The notes under the pieces were generated by a model, which was not told where the DNA came from, made no database searches, and was given only the letters and a program-made list of their open reading frames with translations. A stretch of DNA of 64,000 nt, taken from NCBI RefSeq assembly GCF_007000325.2, contig NZ_CP117267.1:2294001-2358000 (forward strand), read 5' to 3'. The translations under genes were made by a program, and so were the position numbers. Positions 42,605 to 50,632 of the stretch are shown one piece after another. Numbering within the stretch: position 1 is the first letter of the stretch; every line of letters begins with the position of its first letter. This stretch comes from Rhizobium rhododendri. Its GTDB lineage: Bacteria; Pseudomonadota; Alphaproteobacteria; Rhizobiales; Rhizobiaceae.

Positions 42605-44179
42605 ATGGTCGCCGGTATCCACCACATCACGCTGATTACCCGCAAAGTGCAGGCAAACGTCGATTTCTACGCGGGCTTCCTCGGGCTGCGGCTAGTTAAG
42701 CGTACTGGCGGTTTCGAGGATGCGACGCAACTGCACCTGTTTTACGGTGACGCCAGCGGCTCGCCAGGCTCGCTGGTAACCTTCCTCGTCTGGGAAGACG
42801 GGTCGCCCGGCCGCGCCGGCTACGGACAGACCGGCGAGATCTCGCTTGCCATTGATCCCCTCAGCATCGGCTTCTGGCTAACCCGATCCCTCACCTTCGG
42901 CCTGAAGGTGGAAGGGCCCATGGATGAATTCGGCGAACCGGTGCTGCGGCTGAAGGACCCGGATGGCATGATCGTCAAGCTGGTCGGGAACACCGGATTG
43001 CACGCCGGCACGCCATGGGCATCGGACGGCATTCCCGGGGAACACGCCATCCGCCGCCTGCGCGGCGCGACTCTGTTTACCGAGAAGCCCGGGGAGACGC
43101 AGTCTTTCCTCGAACGACATTTCGGCTACCGGCCGCAGGCGACCGCCGGCAACATCCGCCGCATGGTCTCGGAGCCCGGCGACATCATTGATGTCCGGGA
43201 TGCCGCCGGCTTCTGGTCGAGCGCGCCGGGAACAGGCACCGTCAATCACGTCGCCTTCCGCGCCAACGACGATGCAGAACTGCAGGCCGTTCTCGGCACT
43301 CTGCAGGATTCAAATTCGGGCACCGTCAACGTCCACGACCGAAAGTATTTCCGGTCGCTCTACGTCCGCGAGCCCGGCGGTATCCTGTTCGAACTCGCGA
43401 CCGATACGCCCGGCATGCTGATCGACGAGGAGAGCAGTACACTCGGAACGAAACTGTTCCTCCCGGCCGGCAATATCGAGCGGGAGCGCGAACTGACACT
43501 GCTGATGCCGCAATTTGCGATGCCCGGCGAGCCGAGGGTGATCTATCGCGACCTGCCCTTCGTCCACCGCTTCTATACGCCCGAAGACGCCGACGGCAGC
43601 GTGATCGTGCTGCTGCACGGCTCCGGCGCCAACGAAACCAGCCTGTTGCCGCTTGCCAACCGCATCGCACCGCGCGCCACGCTGCTCGCAGTACGCGGCT
43701 GCGCCGAAGAGGACGGGCTACCGCGCTGGTTCCTGCGCCTCACGCCTTTCACCTTCGTCCAGAGCGATATCGTCAGCGAGGCCGAAGCCTTTGCCGCCTT
43801 CATCGAGGGCGCTATCAAGGCCTATGGTCTCAAGGCTCAAAGAACCGTCTACCTCGGCTATTCCAATGGCGCCAACCTCCTCAACGCAATGCTGTCGCTC
43901 CATCCGCACGTGATCCACCGTGTCGTACTGCTGCGTTCGATGCCGGTCCTCGACCAGCGTCCGCAGGCTGATATGAGTGATGTGGACGTGCTGATGATCT
44001 CGGGCGAATTCGACGACTACGGCCGCTACGCTGAGACGCTGCGCACCGAACTTGCCACTGCCGGTGCCGACGTCGAGCTCCGGATCGTGCCGCACGGCCA
44101 CGAGTTGACCGATGACGATGTGGGGATCGTGCGGGCTTGGCTGGATAAGACGCATCGAGCCGAGGACAGCGTGGTCTGA
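42605..44179 (+). CDS. VOC ring-cleaving dioxygenase fused to alpha/beta hydrolase (MhqO-MhqD fusion)
   Basis: Fusion of 524 residues. Residues 1-300 are two VOC repeats (GIHHITLITRKVQANVDFYA; TVNHVAFRANDDAELQAVL), with the glutamate in GGILFELATDTPG as probable metal ligand. From about 325 an alpha/beta hydrolase begins, with VIVLLHGSGANETSLLPLAN, the nucleophile serine in YLGYSNGANLL, and the catalytic His in VPHGHELTDDD. In Bacillus the two parts are separate proteins, MhqO and MhqD, that respond to hydroquinone stress. The fusion predicts consecutive cleavage and hydrolysis of a quinone-derived compound. All key residues look intact. Confidence 0.9.
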   Translation: MVAGIHHITLITRKVQANVDFYAGFLGLRLVKRTGGFEDATQLHLFYGDASGSPGSLVTFLVWEDGSPGRAGYGQTGEISLAIDPLSIGFWLTRSLTFGLKVEGPMDEFGEPVLRLKDPDGMIVKLVGNTGLHAGTPWASDGIPGEHAIRRLRGATLFTEKPGETQSFLERHFGYRPQATAGNIRRMVSEPGDIIDVRDAAGFWSSAPGTGTVNHVAFRANDDAELQAVLGTLQDSNSGTVNVHDRKYFRSLYVREPGGILFELATDTPGMLIDEESSTLGTKLFLPAGNIERERELTLLMPQFAMPGEPRVIYRDLPFVHRFYTPEDADGSVIVLLHGSGANETSLLPLANRIAPRATLLAVRGCAEEDGLPRWFLRLTPFTFVQSDIVSEAEAFAAFIEGAIKAYGLKAQRTVYLGYSNGANLLNAMLSLHPHVIHRVVLLRSMPVLDQRPQADMSDVDVLMISGEFDDYGRYAETLRTELATAGADVELRIVPHGHELTDDDVGIVRAWLDKTHRAEDSVV

Positions 44180-44207
44180 GACACTGCTGAGTTAGGTCGT
44201 TCGACGC

Positions 44208-44262
44208 AAGACGCCCCCCTCTGTCGGCGACGCCGACATCTCCCCCACAAGGGGGAGGGGAG
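44208..44262. repeat. CTCCCCC/GGGGGAG hairpin repeat, second copy
   Basis: CCCCCCTCTGTCGGC with GACGCCGACATCTCCCCC and ACAAGGGGGAGGGGAGAT form two nested hairpins between convergent genes. It resembles 18850-18902. In this place it could also act as a bidirectional terminator. Confidence 0.65.
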
Positions 44263-44325
44263 ATGAGCCGTAGGCTTCCGGGCTGCCTTACAAGAAATCC
44301 GAGCACCGGCGTTAAATCCAACCCC

Positions 44326-45357
44326 TCAGTTCTTCGTCACCGGCTTGGAGCGCATCCGCGATACCGTTTCGCGCTCGGCGCGCTTGCAGCGCATCGGCGG
44401 CAGGCCTCGGTCCATGAGGTCCATGTCCTCGATGACCATGTCGCCCATCTTCTTGAAGGCGCTATTCAGCGCGCCTGCGCGGTGTGCGGAGCGGATGAAG
44501 CCCTTCAAACGGCGCACCGGGTGGTCCTTGCCCAGCGGCTCTTCCGGATAGACGTCACTGGCAGCGACGATGTGGCCCGAGGCTACGGCGGCCATCAGCG
44601 CGTCGAAATCGACGACGTCAGCGCGGCTGAGCAGGATGAAGGCCGCCCCCTTGCGCATGCCGGCAAAGGCCTCGGCACCAAGAAAGCCCTTGTTCTCGCT
44701 GGTGACGGACGCGACTACGAAGACGAAATCGCTGTTCGCCAACACGTCGTCGAGGCTGGCAGGCTGCACGCCAAAATCCTCGAGAATGGAGCGCGGCATC
44801 CAGGGATCGTAGACCTTTATCTTCACCCTGAAGCCACTGAGGACCCTGTTCAGCGCCTTGCCGAGATCGCCGAAGCCGACAATGCCGATATCGGAGCCAC
44901 TGATCTGGCGGGCGCCGGCATTGCCGTCGCCGCCCCAGAGTTCGTTGCCTTCGCGAAACGCGACGTCCGCATCGACGATATCGCGCGCCAGACTGAGAGC
45001 GAAACCGAGACCGATCTCGGCCACGGGCTCGGCAAACACCTGCCCGGTGGTCACGACATGGATGCCGCGCTGGAACAGCACGTCATAGGGCATGTTGTTC
45101 ATCAGGTTGCTCTCGACGTTCAGAATGCAGCGCAGCTGCGGCATCCGGTCGAGCGTTTCATGGGAAAGCGGCGGCTGACCGATGATGTAGCGAGCCCTGC
45201 CGAGAATATCGTCGCCAAGGCCGGCGATGTTTTCCGGGTCGGCTTCGACGATCTCGTATGTCGCCCTGAGATGCGCTAGCGCTTCCGGCGTGAAGATCAG
45301 TTCGAGCGTGCGCGGCTCGGGCGCGCTGATGGCCAGCGGCCGGTGTGTGGTGGGCAT
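44326..45357 (-). CDS. D-isomer-specific 2-hydroxyacid dehydrogenase
   Basis: Protein of 343 residues. It has the NAD-binding motif GIVGFGDLGKALNRVL, the substrate Arg in LLSRADVVDFDAL, Glu in YPEEPLG and the catalytic His in SAHRAGAL, so the triad is complete. ATG 45357 follows ACAGGAGATTCT, a strong site. It lies 126 bases downstream of the fuconate dehydratase gene in the same direction and may use a product of sugar acid breakdown. The substrate is not known. Confidence 0.88.
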   Translation of the reverse strand: MPTTHRPLAISAPEPRTLELIFTPEALAHLRATYEIVEADPENIAGLGDDILGRARYIIGQPPLSHETLDRMPQLRCILNVESNLMNNMPYDVLFQRGIHVVTTGQVFAEPVAEIGLGFALSLARDIVDADVAFREGNELWGGDGNAGARQISGSDIGIVGFGDLGKALNRVLSGFRVKIKVYDPWMPRSILEDFGVQPASLDDVLANSDFVFVVASVTSENKGFLGAEAFAGMRKGAAFILLSRADVVDFDALMAAVASGHIVAASDVYPEEPLGKDHPVRRLKGFIRSAHRAGALNSAFKKMGDMVIEDMDLMDRGLPPMRCKRAERETVSRMRSKPVTKN

Positions 45358-45483
45358 AGAATCTCCTGTCGTCTGACGCCACTCCCCGGGCGCGTCTCGG
45401 TGAAACATGGCGAGTAACGGAAAAAACCGCAATGGCCGCGAACGCTCCTCTCGTCCGCGGCCCGCCGCAGGCCTGAAACGCGT

Positions 45484-46761
45484 TCAGCCGCGGAATGTGT
45501 ATGTTTCGATCGATTGCGGCTTCATCTCAATCGAGAAGCCCGGCATGCTCGGCGGCATGTAGGCGGCGTCCTTGATGATGCAGGGATCGAGGAAATGCTC
45601 GTGAAGATGATCGACATATTCGATCACACGGCCGTCCTTCGTGCCGGAAACCGCGATGTAGTCGATCATCGACAGGTGCTGCACGTATTCGCAGAGACCG
45701 ACGCCACCGGCGTGCGGCCAGACCGGCAGATTGTATTTGGCCGCAACCAGCAGCACAGCCAGCACCTCGTTCAGACCGCCCATGCGGCACGAATCGATCT
45801 GCACGATATCGATCGCCCCCTCGGCGATAAACTGCTTGAACATGATGCGGTTCTGGCACATCTCCCCAGTCGCCACCTTCACCGGCGCCACGGCTTCGCG
45901 GATCTTGCGATGGCCGGCGATATCGTCCGGGCTGGTCGGCTCCTCGATAAAGAACGGTTTGACAAAGGCCAGCTGGTTCACCCAGTCGATGGCCTCGCCG
46001 ACTTCCCAGACCTGATTGGCATCGATCATCAGATAGCGGTCGGGGCCAATGACCTCGCGGGCAATCGTGAGGCGACGGATATCGTCCTCGAGGTCGCGGC
46101 CGACTTTCATCTTGATATGATTGAAACCGGCATCGATCGCTTCCTGGCAGAGACGTCGCAGCTTGTCGTCGCTATAGCCGAGCCAGCCGGCCGAGGTCGT
46201 GTAGCAGGCATAACCGTCGCGTTCGAGGGTGGCGATGCGCTCCGCCTTGCCGCTTTCGGCTTTCTTCAGCAAAGCCACGGCCTCGTCGCGCGTCAGCACG
46301 TCGGTCAGGTAGCGATAATCGACGATATCGGCGATCTGTGCGGCGTCCATCTCGCTGACCAGCCGCCAGACCGGCTTCCCCGCCTGCTTGGCGAGCAAAT
46401 CCCAGACCGCGTTGACGACGGCGCCGGTTGCCAGATGCATGGCGCCTTTCTCAGGGCCGATCCAGCGAAGCTGGCTGTCGCTGGTCAGGTGCCGCCAGTA
46501 TTTTCCGGGATTTTCGAGCACAGTCGCAAGATCGGTGCCGACAACCAGATGCGCCATCGCCTTGATTGCCATGCAGCAGATCTCGTTGCCGCGGCCGATG
46601 GTGAATGTCAGGCCATGGCCGGAAAGGCCCGGCTGGTCGGTCTCGAGAATGACGTAGGCCGCCGAATAGTCCGGGTCGGGGTTCATCGCATCGGATCCGT
46701 CAAGGCTGAGCGAGGTCGGGAAGCGGATGTCGAATACGCGGAGATCGGTGATACGCGTCAT
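45484..46761 (-). CDS. L-fuconate dehydratase-like enolase superfamily enzyme
   Basis: Enolase-superfamily protein of 425 residues. The N-terminus ITDLRVFDIRFPTSLSLDGS and the segment DPDYSAAYVILETD are typical of L-fuconate dehydratases. Catalytic features include HIKMKVGRDLEDDIRRL with its lysines, the metal Asp in LMIDANQVWEVGEAIDW, EEPTSPDD, ATGEMCQNR and the His in WPHAGGVGL. It removes water from L-fuconate to 2-keto-3-deoxy-L-fuconate. No fucose importer is nearby. An inverted repeat at 46846-46864 may be its operator. Confidence 0.92.
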   Translation of the reverse strand: MTRITDLRVFDIRFPTSLSLDGSDAMNPDPDYSAAYVILETDQPGLSGHGLTFTIGRGNEICCMAIKAMAHLVVGTDLATVLENPGKYWRHLTSDSQLRWIGPEKGAMHLATGAVVNAVWDLLAKQAGKPVWRLVSEMDAAQIADIVDYRYLTDVLTRDEAVALLKKAESGKAERIATLERDGYACYTTSAGWLGYSDDKLRRLCQEAIDAGFNHIKMKVGRDLEDDIRRLTIAREVIGPDRYLMIDANQVWEVGEAIDWVNQLAFVKPFFIEEPTSPDDIAGHRKIREAVAPVKVATGEMCQNRIMFKQFIAEGAIDIVQIDSCRMGGLNEVLAVLLVAAKYNLPVWPHAGGVGLCEYVQHLSMIDYIAVSGTKDGRVIEYVDHLHEHFLDPCIIKDAAYMPPSMPGFSIEMKPQSIETYTFRG

Positions 46762-46845
46762 GGCGGCTGCTCCTTGGAATCAGCGACTGGGCGCTGGCGC
46801 TAACGGGCCGCAAAATCCAGCAGGCGCCCATGCGGATTGTTCTTA

Positions 46846-46864
46846 TGTGAAGAATATTTTCACA
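46846..46864. promoter_or_regulatory. Candidate operator upstream of the fuconate dehydratase gene
   Basis: TGTGAA and TTCACA form an inverted repeat around a 7-base AT spacer, 85 bases upstream of the start. Its symmetry fits a dimeric sugar-acid regulator. No regulator gene is adjacent. Confidence 0.4.
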
Positions 46865-46928
46865 GATGGGTCGCGCGTGCAAGATCGCCAAGCGCACAGA
46901 GAGGTCGGGAGTGCCCTTTTCACGACAC

Positions 46929-46960
46929 TAAAAAGCCGCCGGTCTTTGCAAACCGGCGGC
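46929..46960 (-). terminator. Intrinsic terminator of the gene at 46984
   Basis: Read on the minus strand, GCCGCCGGT and ACCGGCGGC form a 9-bp GC-rich stem with an 8-base loop, followed by TTTTT. It lies 24 bases after the stop of the 128-residue protein gene. Confidence 0.8.
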
Positions 46961-46983
46961 CTTTCAATCCATCCCGAACCGAC

Positions 46984-47370
46984 CTAGCGGTCGGAAATAT
47001 CTTCCGCCTGGCGCTCGGCCACTGCGGCAACCGGCACTGCGCTGTCATCGGCCAGAAGCCGCTTGCGCACCAGGACGCTCATTACGCGGGCGGCTGTCGA
47101 AAATGTCATCGTGTCGAGCGGGCCTTCGCCTTCCCAGGGTTTTGTGAGACGCTCGGTCACCGCGCCGAGCAGGTTGCTCGGCATGATGTCGGTGCAACCC
47201 CGCATCGCCTCGAAGGCGGCACTGATCGGAAAGATCCGGCCTTCAAAGGTGACCAGCGGCTCGGAGCTGTCGGCGCCCCATTCCTCGAAAGCATGGATAG
47301 CTTCGCGAAAAAGCTGCTGCAGGGTGATCGGTGCGTGCCCGTCATGGAGGGCTGGCAGTACATTGGTCAT
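46984..47370 (-). CDS. Hypothetical protein (128 aa)
   Basis: Not recognised. Soluble, acidic, one cysteine (AMRGCTDIMP). It contains ITLQQLFREAIHAFEEWG near the N-terminus and a basic VLVRKRLL stretch near the end. The frame has normal GC-rich codon use, GGAGA about nine bases before ATG 47370, and a good terminator right after, so it is probably expressed. No domain or partner is evident. Confidence 0.7.
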   Translation of the reverse strand: MTNVLPALHDGHAPITLQQLFREAIHAFEEWGADSSEPLVTFEGRIFPISAAFEAMRGCTDIMPSNLLGAVTERLTKPWEGEGPLDTMTFSTAARVMSVLVRKRLLADDSAVPVAAVAERQAEDISDR

Positions 47371-47606
47371 GGCTGTCTCCTTCTATGAAGGTCCGAGGAC
47401 CTCCGGTAAGGCCGGCAACATGGGTAACGAAACGTATTCCCGTTGGCCAACTAACACGACCGAGTCTATAGATTAATCAGGATTAGGAAAGCCCCCAATG
47501 GGCAGTTCGTCGATTACGCTTCACTTTCAAGAGCTTATTTAGAATATCATGCTGATGAAAGTTGATGCAGCGCACCGGCTGAGCGCCTCCGTGGGGGCAT
47601 ATGCTG

Positions 47607-47990
47607 TCACGTCGCCGGGGTGATTTTGATATCATCGACGCGATTGGGATAGAAAGCCATGAAGCCCTTTATGGCTGCAACTGCCTCGTGGGGCGTCTCG
47701 TAGGTCCATATCGCATTCTCCGAGCGCTCGCCGCCACCGGGTATGCTGTAGTAGGAACAGTCGCCCTTGTAGGGACAATGGGTGCTGTGATCGGTTCTCT
47801 GCAACGCCGTCATGTCGACGTCCTCGCGGGGTATGTAGAGCACCGGCGGATATGACGCCTCCCGCAAGCTGAGCGCGCGGCGCGTGTCGGCGATTGTCTT
47901 GCCTGCCACCGTAACGACGACATGATCGTTCGTTTGCTCGATCGAGATGGGGTGGTCGGGTCCGGGGATCTTCATCGGGTTTTGCGGCAT
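47607..47990 (-). CDS. DUF427 domain protein
   Basis: Protein of 127 residues. VVVTVAGKTIADTRRALSLR, then YIPREDVDM and HCPYKGDCSYYSI, are the hallmark of the DUF427 family, a small beta-tent fold of unknown reaction. The ATG at 47990 is six bases after GGTGGAGGA, so the longer frame and the ATG two codons earlier are rejected. It stands alone. No partner suggests a role. Confidence 0.88.
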   Translation of the reverse strand: MPQNPMKIPGPDHPISIEQTNDHVVVTVAGKTIADTRRALSLREASYPPVLYIPREDVDMTALQRTDHSTHCPYKGDCSYYSIPGGGERSENAIWTYETPHEAVAAIKGFMAFYPNRVDDIKITPAT

Positions 47991-48206
47991 GTCCATTCCT
48001 CCACCGTGCCCGGCGCCTTGCCGGGCTATCTTCACGATATAGGGTGGCGCGGCGTCGACGCAATGCACGCCTCGGGCGTACCCTCTTCCCTTGTGGTTAC
48101 GCGTTAAGGTTTACAGCGGAAGCGGCTGGAAGTAGCAATCGCGCTGGCATAGGGATGCCCGGTAAATAGCTGCAATGATTGCAGTCCACGCCGGGAGGCC
48201 CGATCC

Positions 48207-48515
48207 ATGCTCATGACCTCGCGCGAAGCTGCAGATCTCGGTTTTCAGGTAATCCTGGCGATCGGCGCAGTCACCTGGGGCATGGCGGTGGCGGATGTCT
48301 CGCTCAGGGGCCGGCAAACGACAGTTCACATCATAGACATCGGACGTCCCGTCCTCTGGGCAGCTGTGCCCATGCACATCGATCGACTTGATCAGATGTT
48401 TGCCGTCAACGCAGCAACACCGATGGCACCCCGGCCGGAAAACGACATCTGTATCGACGCGATCGGACTGAGAATGGCGTGCGACCTCATCGCCCCACGT
48501 CCGCGATCATCGTAA
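48207..48515 (+). CDS. Hypothetical protein (102 aa)
   Basis: Not recognised. GGGAGG eight bases before ATG 48207 and GC-rich third positions support translation. The product has a weakly hydrophobic early segment (GFQVILAIGAVTWGMAVADV) and no clear domain. An opposite-strand frame at 48111-48377 is compositionally less gene-like. The stop lies only six bases from the end of the convergent 68-residue gene. Confidence 0.5.
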   Translation: MLMTSREAADLGFQVILAIGAVTWGMAVADVSLRGRQTTVHIIDIGRPVLWAAVPMHIDRLDQMFAVNAATPMAPRPENDICIDAIGLRMACDLIAPRPRSS

Positions 48516-48520
48516 GCCGT

Positions 48521-48727
48521 TCAACCCTCGAGCATGGTCCTGAGTTCGGCGGGGTCGCTGATGCCGAACTCGTACCAGTCGATCAGCGAACGTGCGGCCA
48601 CCTGAGCATCGGGGCTGTGGATGTCGACAGACTTGTCCACGCACCAGGCGTCGAGCACCGCCTGCAGCATGCCGAGATCGCTGGATTGAATGCCTTCCTT
48701 GGGCCAGTCCGTCGTTGTCGTCATCAC
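48521..48727 (-). CDS. Small hypothetical protein (68 aa)
   Basis: Acidic soluble protein starting MMTTTTDWPKEGIQ, with LQAVLDAWCVDKSVD and IDWYEFGISDPAEL. It is not recognised. The frame shows normal coding bias and has GCGAGGGCGAG just before the start. The 261 bases upstream (48728-48988) hold the candidate EcfG-type promoter of the opposite-strand pair. Confidence 0.6.
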   Translation of the reverse strand: MMTTTTDWPKEGIQSSDLGMLQAVLDAWCVDKSVDIHSPDAQVAARSLIDWYEFGISDPAELRTMLEG

Positions 48728-48885
48728 TCGCCCTCGCCTTCGATCCCTGAAGCACAGACCTTACCCGCAATCGCCACATTTTCAACAAATTTGCTCAGCT
48801 TGCCGGGCTGTTAACTCCGACCCGTGGGATATTTGCCGCATTTGGGCAAGCCACAAGGCGAGCTGCAACTTTTGCCATGAAATCA

Positions 48886-48910
48886 GGAACCAACTTTCCA
48901 CTTGCTAGTT
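48886..48910 (+). promoter_or_regulatory. Candidate EcfG-type (general stress) promoter
   Basis: GGAAC at 48886-48890 and GTT at 48908-48910 are 17 bases apart. This fits the GGAAC-N16-17-cGTT pattern of the alphaproteobacterial general stress sigma factor except at the c. It lies 79 bases upstream of the 25-residue gene. Confidence 0.5.
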
Positions 48911-48988
48911 CCTGCTACGGTTGGTCGCGCCACATTTGCGGCAACTCAAGATAAATGCATAAGGCCAGTCATCTGGCAGGAGGTTATT

Positions 48989-49066
48989 ATGGGTCGTGGT
49001 ATTTTGCTTTGGTTGCTCGGCATTCCGATTCCGCTCATCATCATCATTCTCCTATTCGTTCGATAG
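48989..49066 (+). CDS. Tiny membrane protein (25 aa)
   Basis: The 25-residue frame MGRGILLWLLGIPIPLIIII with LLFVR at its end is one hydrophobic helix. GGCAGGAGG is five bases before ATG 48989, a very strong site. Its stop TAG runs into the AGGAGG of the next gene, so the two are translated from one message. Similar IPIPLIIIILL-type peptides are common in rhizobia, and their role is unknown. It is too short for most gene finders. Confidence 0.75.
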   Translation: MGRGILLWLLGIPIPLIIIILLFVR

Positions 49067-49075
49067 GAGGTCGCA

Positions 49076-49987
49076 GTGACCATTCCAACAACCGGCTACG
49101 AGGCGGCTGCCCCAGTCGAATCGTCGGCCTCCGCCGTAAGCTGGGCACCGGTGATCGCCGGTGCCGTGGCTGCCACGGCGATCACCCTGATACTTCTGCT
49201 GGTCGGCTCCGGCCTTGGCCTGACGATGGTGTCTCCTTGGGCTAACGCAAGCTCGTCGGCGGCTACTGTCGGCGTCGCTGCAGCCGTATGGCTCATCGTC
49301 ATCCAGTGGCTTTCGGCTGGCGTCGGTGGGTACCTGACCGGCCGGCTTCGCACGAAATGGACCGGCGTCCATACTTACGAGGTCTTCTTCCGTGACACTG
49401 CCCATGGGTTTCTGTCATGGGCAGTGGCAACGATCGTCGTCGCCGGCCTGTTGAGCTCGGCTGTCAGCTCCGTTATCGGTGCTGGCGCGCAGGCAACGGC
49501 AGTTGTCGCCGGCGGTGCTGCAGCAACGGCTGGTTCCGCTGCTGCCTCGAGTGCTTCCCAGTCTTCAAGCACCTTCTCGCCTGCCTACTACACCGATGCA
49601 CTGCTGCGGCCTTCGCGTCCTCAGGCTGCTCCCGGCAGCGACAGCAACGAGAACGTCACTGCCGAAGTGTCGCGCATCTTGCTGACTGGCGCGGCCGATG
49701 GCGGTATTTCGCCTGACGACCGCACCTATCTGCAGCAGGTGGTCGCCTCGCGCGCCGGCCTGTCCGATGCCGACGCCAAAGCCCGCGTCGATACCGTCCT
49801 CAAGCGTATCGACGATGCCAAGGTTGCCACGCAGCAGGCAACCGACAAGGCTCGCAAGAGCGCATCGGTCGTTGCTCTTCTTGGAGCCCTGTCCCTGCTT
49901 GTCGGCGCCTTCATCGCCGGTGTAGCCGGCGCCATCGGCGGCCGTCAGCGCGACGAGGACGAAGAACGCATGGCGCTCAACGCCTGA
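49076..49987 (+). CDS. Small-Ala-rich membrane protein of unknown function (303 aa)
   Basis: Membrane protein starting at GTG 49076, with AGGAGG five bases before. Helices occur at about 23-50, 62-80 and 112-135, and a final one is near 270-292 before the charged tail GGRQRDEDEER. The middle (about 140-250) is polar and partly helical, with many Ala, Ser and Gln, and has no recognised domain. It is coupled to the 25-residue gene and ends before a strong terminator. The candidate stress promoter suggests induction under general stress. Confidence 0.82.
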   Translation: MTIPTTGYEAAAPVESSASAVSWAPVIAGAVAATAITLILLLVGSGLGLTMVSPWANASSSAATVGVAAAVWLIVIQWLSAGVGGYLTGRLRTKWTGVHTYEVFFRDTAHGFLSWAVATIVVAGLLSSAVSSVIGAGAQATAVVAGGAAATAGSAAASSASQSSSTFSPAYYTDALLRPSRPQAAPGSDSNENVTAEVSRILLTGAADGGISPDDRTYLQQVVASRAGLSDADAKARVDTVLKRIDDAKVATQQATDKARKSASVVALLGALSLLVGAFIAGVAGAIGGRQRDEDEERMALNA

Positions 49988-50010
49988 GCCAGCTTTGCAA
50001 TTGATCCGGG

Positions 50011-50039
50011 AGGCGGCCTCAAGCGGGCCGCCTTTTTTA
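50011..50039 (+). terminator. Intrinsic terminator after the membrane protein gene
   Basis: AGGCGGCC (50011-50018) and GGCCGCCT (50026-50033) pair perfectly, followed by TTTTTATTT. It separates the membrane pair from the molybdoenzyme operon. Confidence 0.9.
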
Positions 50040-50066
50040 TTTGCTCTGCAACCGGTGAGCGTCTTC

Positions 50067-50091
50067 GGAACAAACTGCGCCTTTTGAGGTT
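50067..50091 (+). promoter_or_regulatory. Second candidate EcfG-type promoter
   Basis: GGAAC at 50067-50071 and GTT at 50089-50091 have the same 17-base spacing as the element at 48886. It lies 29 bases before the first gene of the molybdoenzyme operon, right after a terminator. Confidence 0.5.
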
Positions 50092-50119
50092 TGACCCCTG
50101 TCCCACTGAAAGGTTTCCT

Positions 50120-50632
50120 ATGCAAAACCGATCCCCAACGCCGTCCGGCTTCACGGTGCCGGTCGTCCTCACCATCAATGGCGAAAAGCATGATCTTCAG
50201 GTGGCGCCCTGGACGACACTGGTCGATCTCCTGAGGGAAGATCTGCATCTGACCGGAACGAAGAAGGGCTGCGACCACGGCCAATGTGGCGCATGCACGG
50301 TGCTGATTGACGGTGTTCGCCTGAATTCGTGCCTCATCCTCGCTGTCACCCGTGACGGCGCCGAAATCACCACCATCGAAGGTGTCGGCGAACGCGACAA
50401 TCTCCATCCGATGCAGCGCGCCTTCGTCGAAAACGACGCCCTGCAGTGCGGATACTGCACCCCCGGCCAGATCTGTTCCGCCATCGGCCTCGTCAACGAG
50501 GGCAAGGCCAGCAACCGAACAGAAATCCGCGAGCTCATGAGTGGCAACATCTGTCGGTGCGGAGCCTACACCAACATCGCCGATGCGGTCGAAGACGTGC
50601 TGTTTGAAGACCACCGGGAGGCAGCCGAATGA
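50120..50632 (+). CDS. Two-iron-two-sulfur subunit, xanthine/aldehyde dehydrogenase family
   Basis: Small subunit of 170 residues with both [2Fe-2S] motifs: GCDHGQCGACTVLIDG for the plant-type cluster and CGYCTPGQ plus NICRCGAY for the second. It passes electrons from the molybdenum site to FAD. ATG 50120 follows GAAAGG. There is no twin-arginine signal, unlike E. coli PaoA, so the complex is probably cytoplasmic. It is the first of three overlapping subunit genes (small, FAD, molybdenum). Confidence 0.92.
   Translation: MQNRSPTPSGFTVPVVLTINGEKHDLQVAPWTTLVDLLREDLHLTGTKKGCDHGQCGACTVLIDGVRLNSCLILAVTRDGAEITTIEGVGERDNLHPMQRAFVENDALQCGYCTPGQICSAIGLVNEGKASNRTEIRELMSGNICRCGAYTNIADAVEDVLFEDHREAAE

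Noticed and set aside
48111..48377. Minus-strand frame of 88 codons
   Set aside because: Composition is less gene-like than the plus-strand frame at 48207, which also has a better ribosome site.
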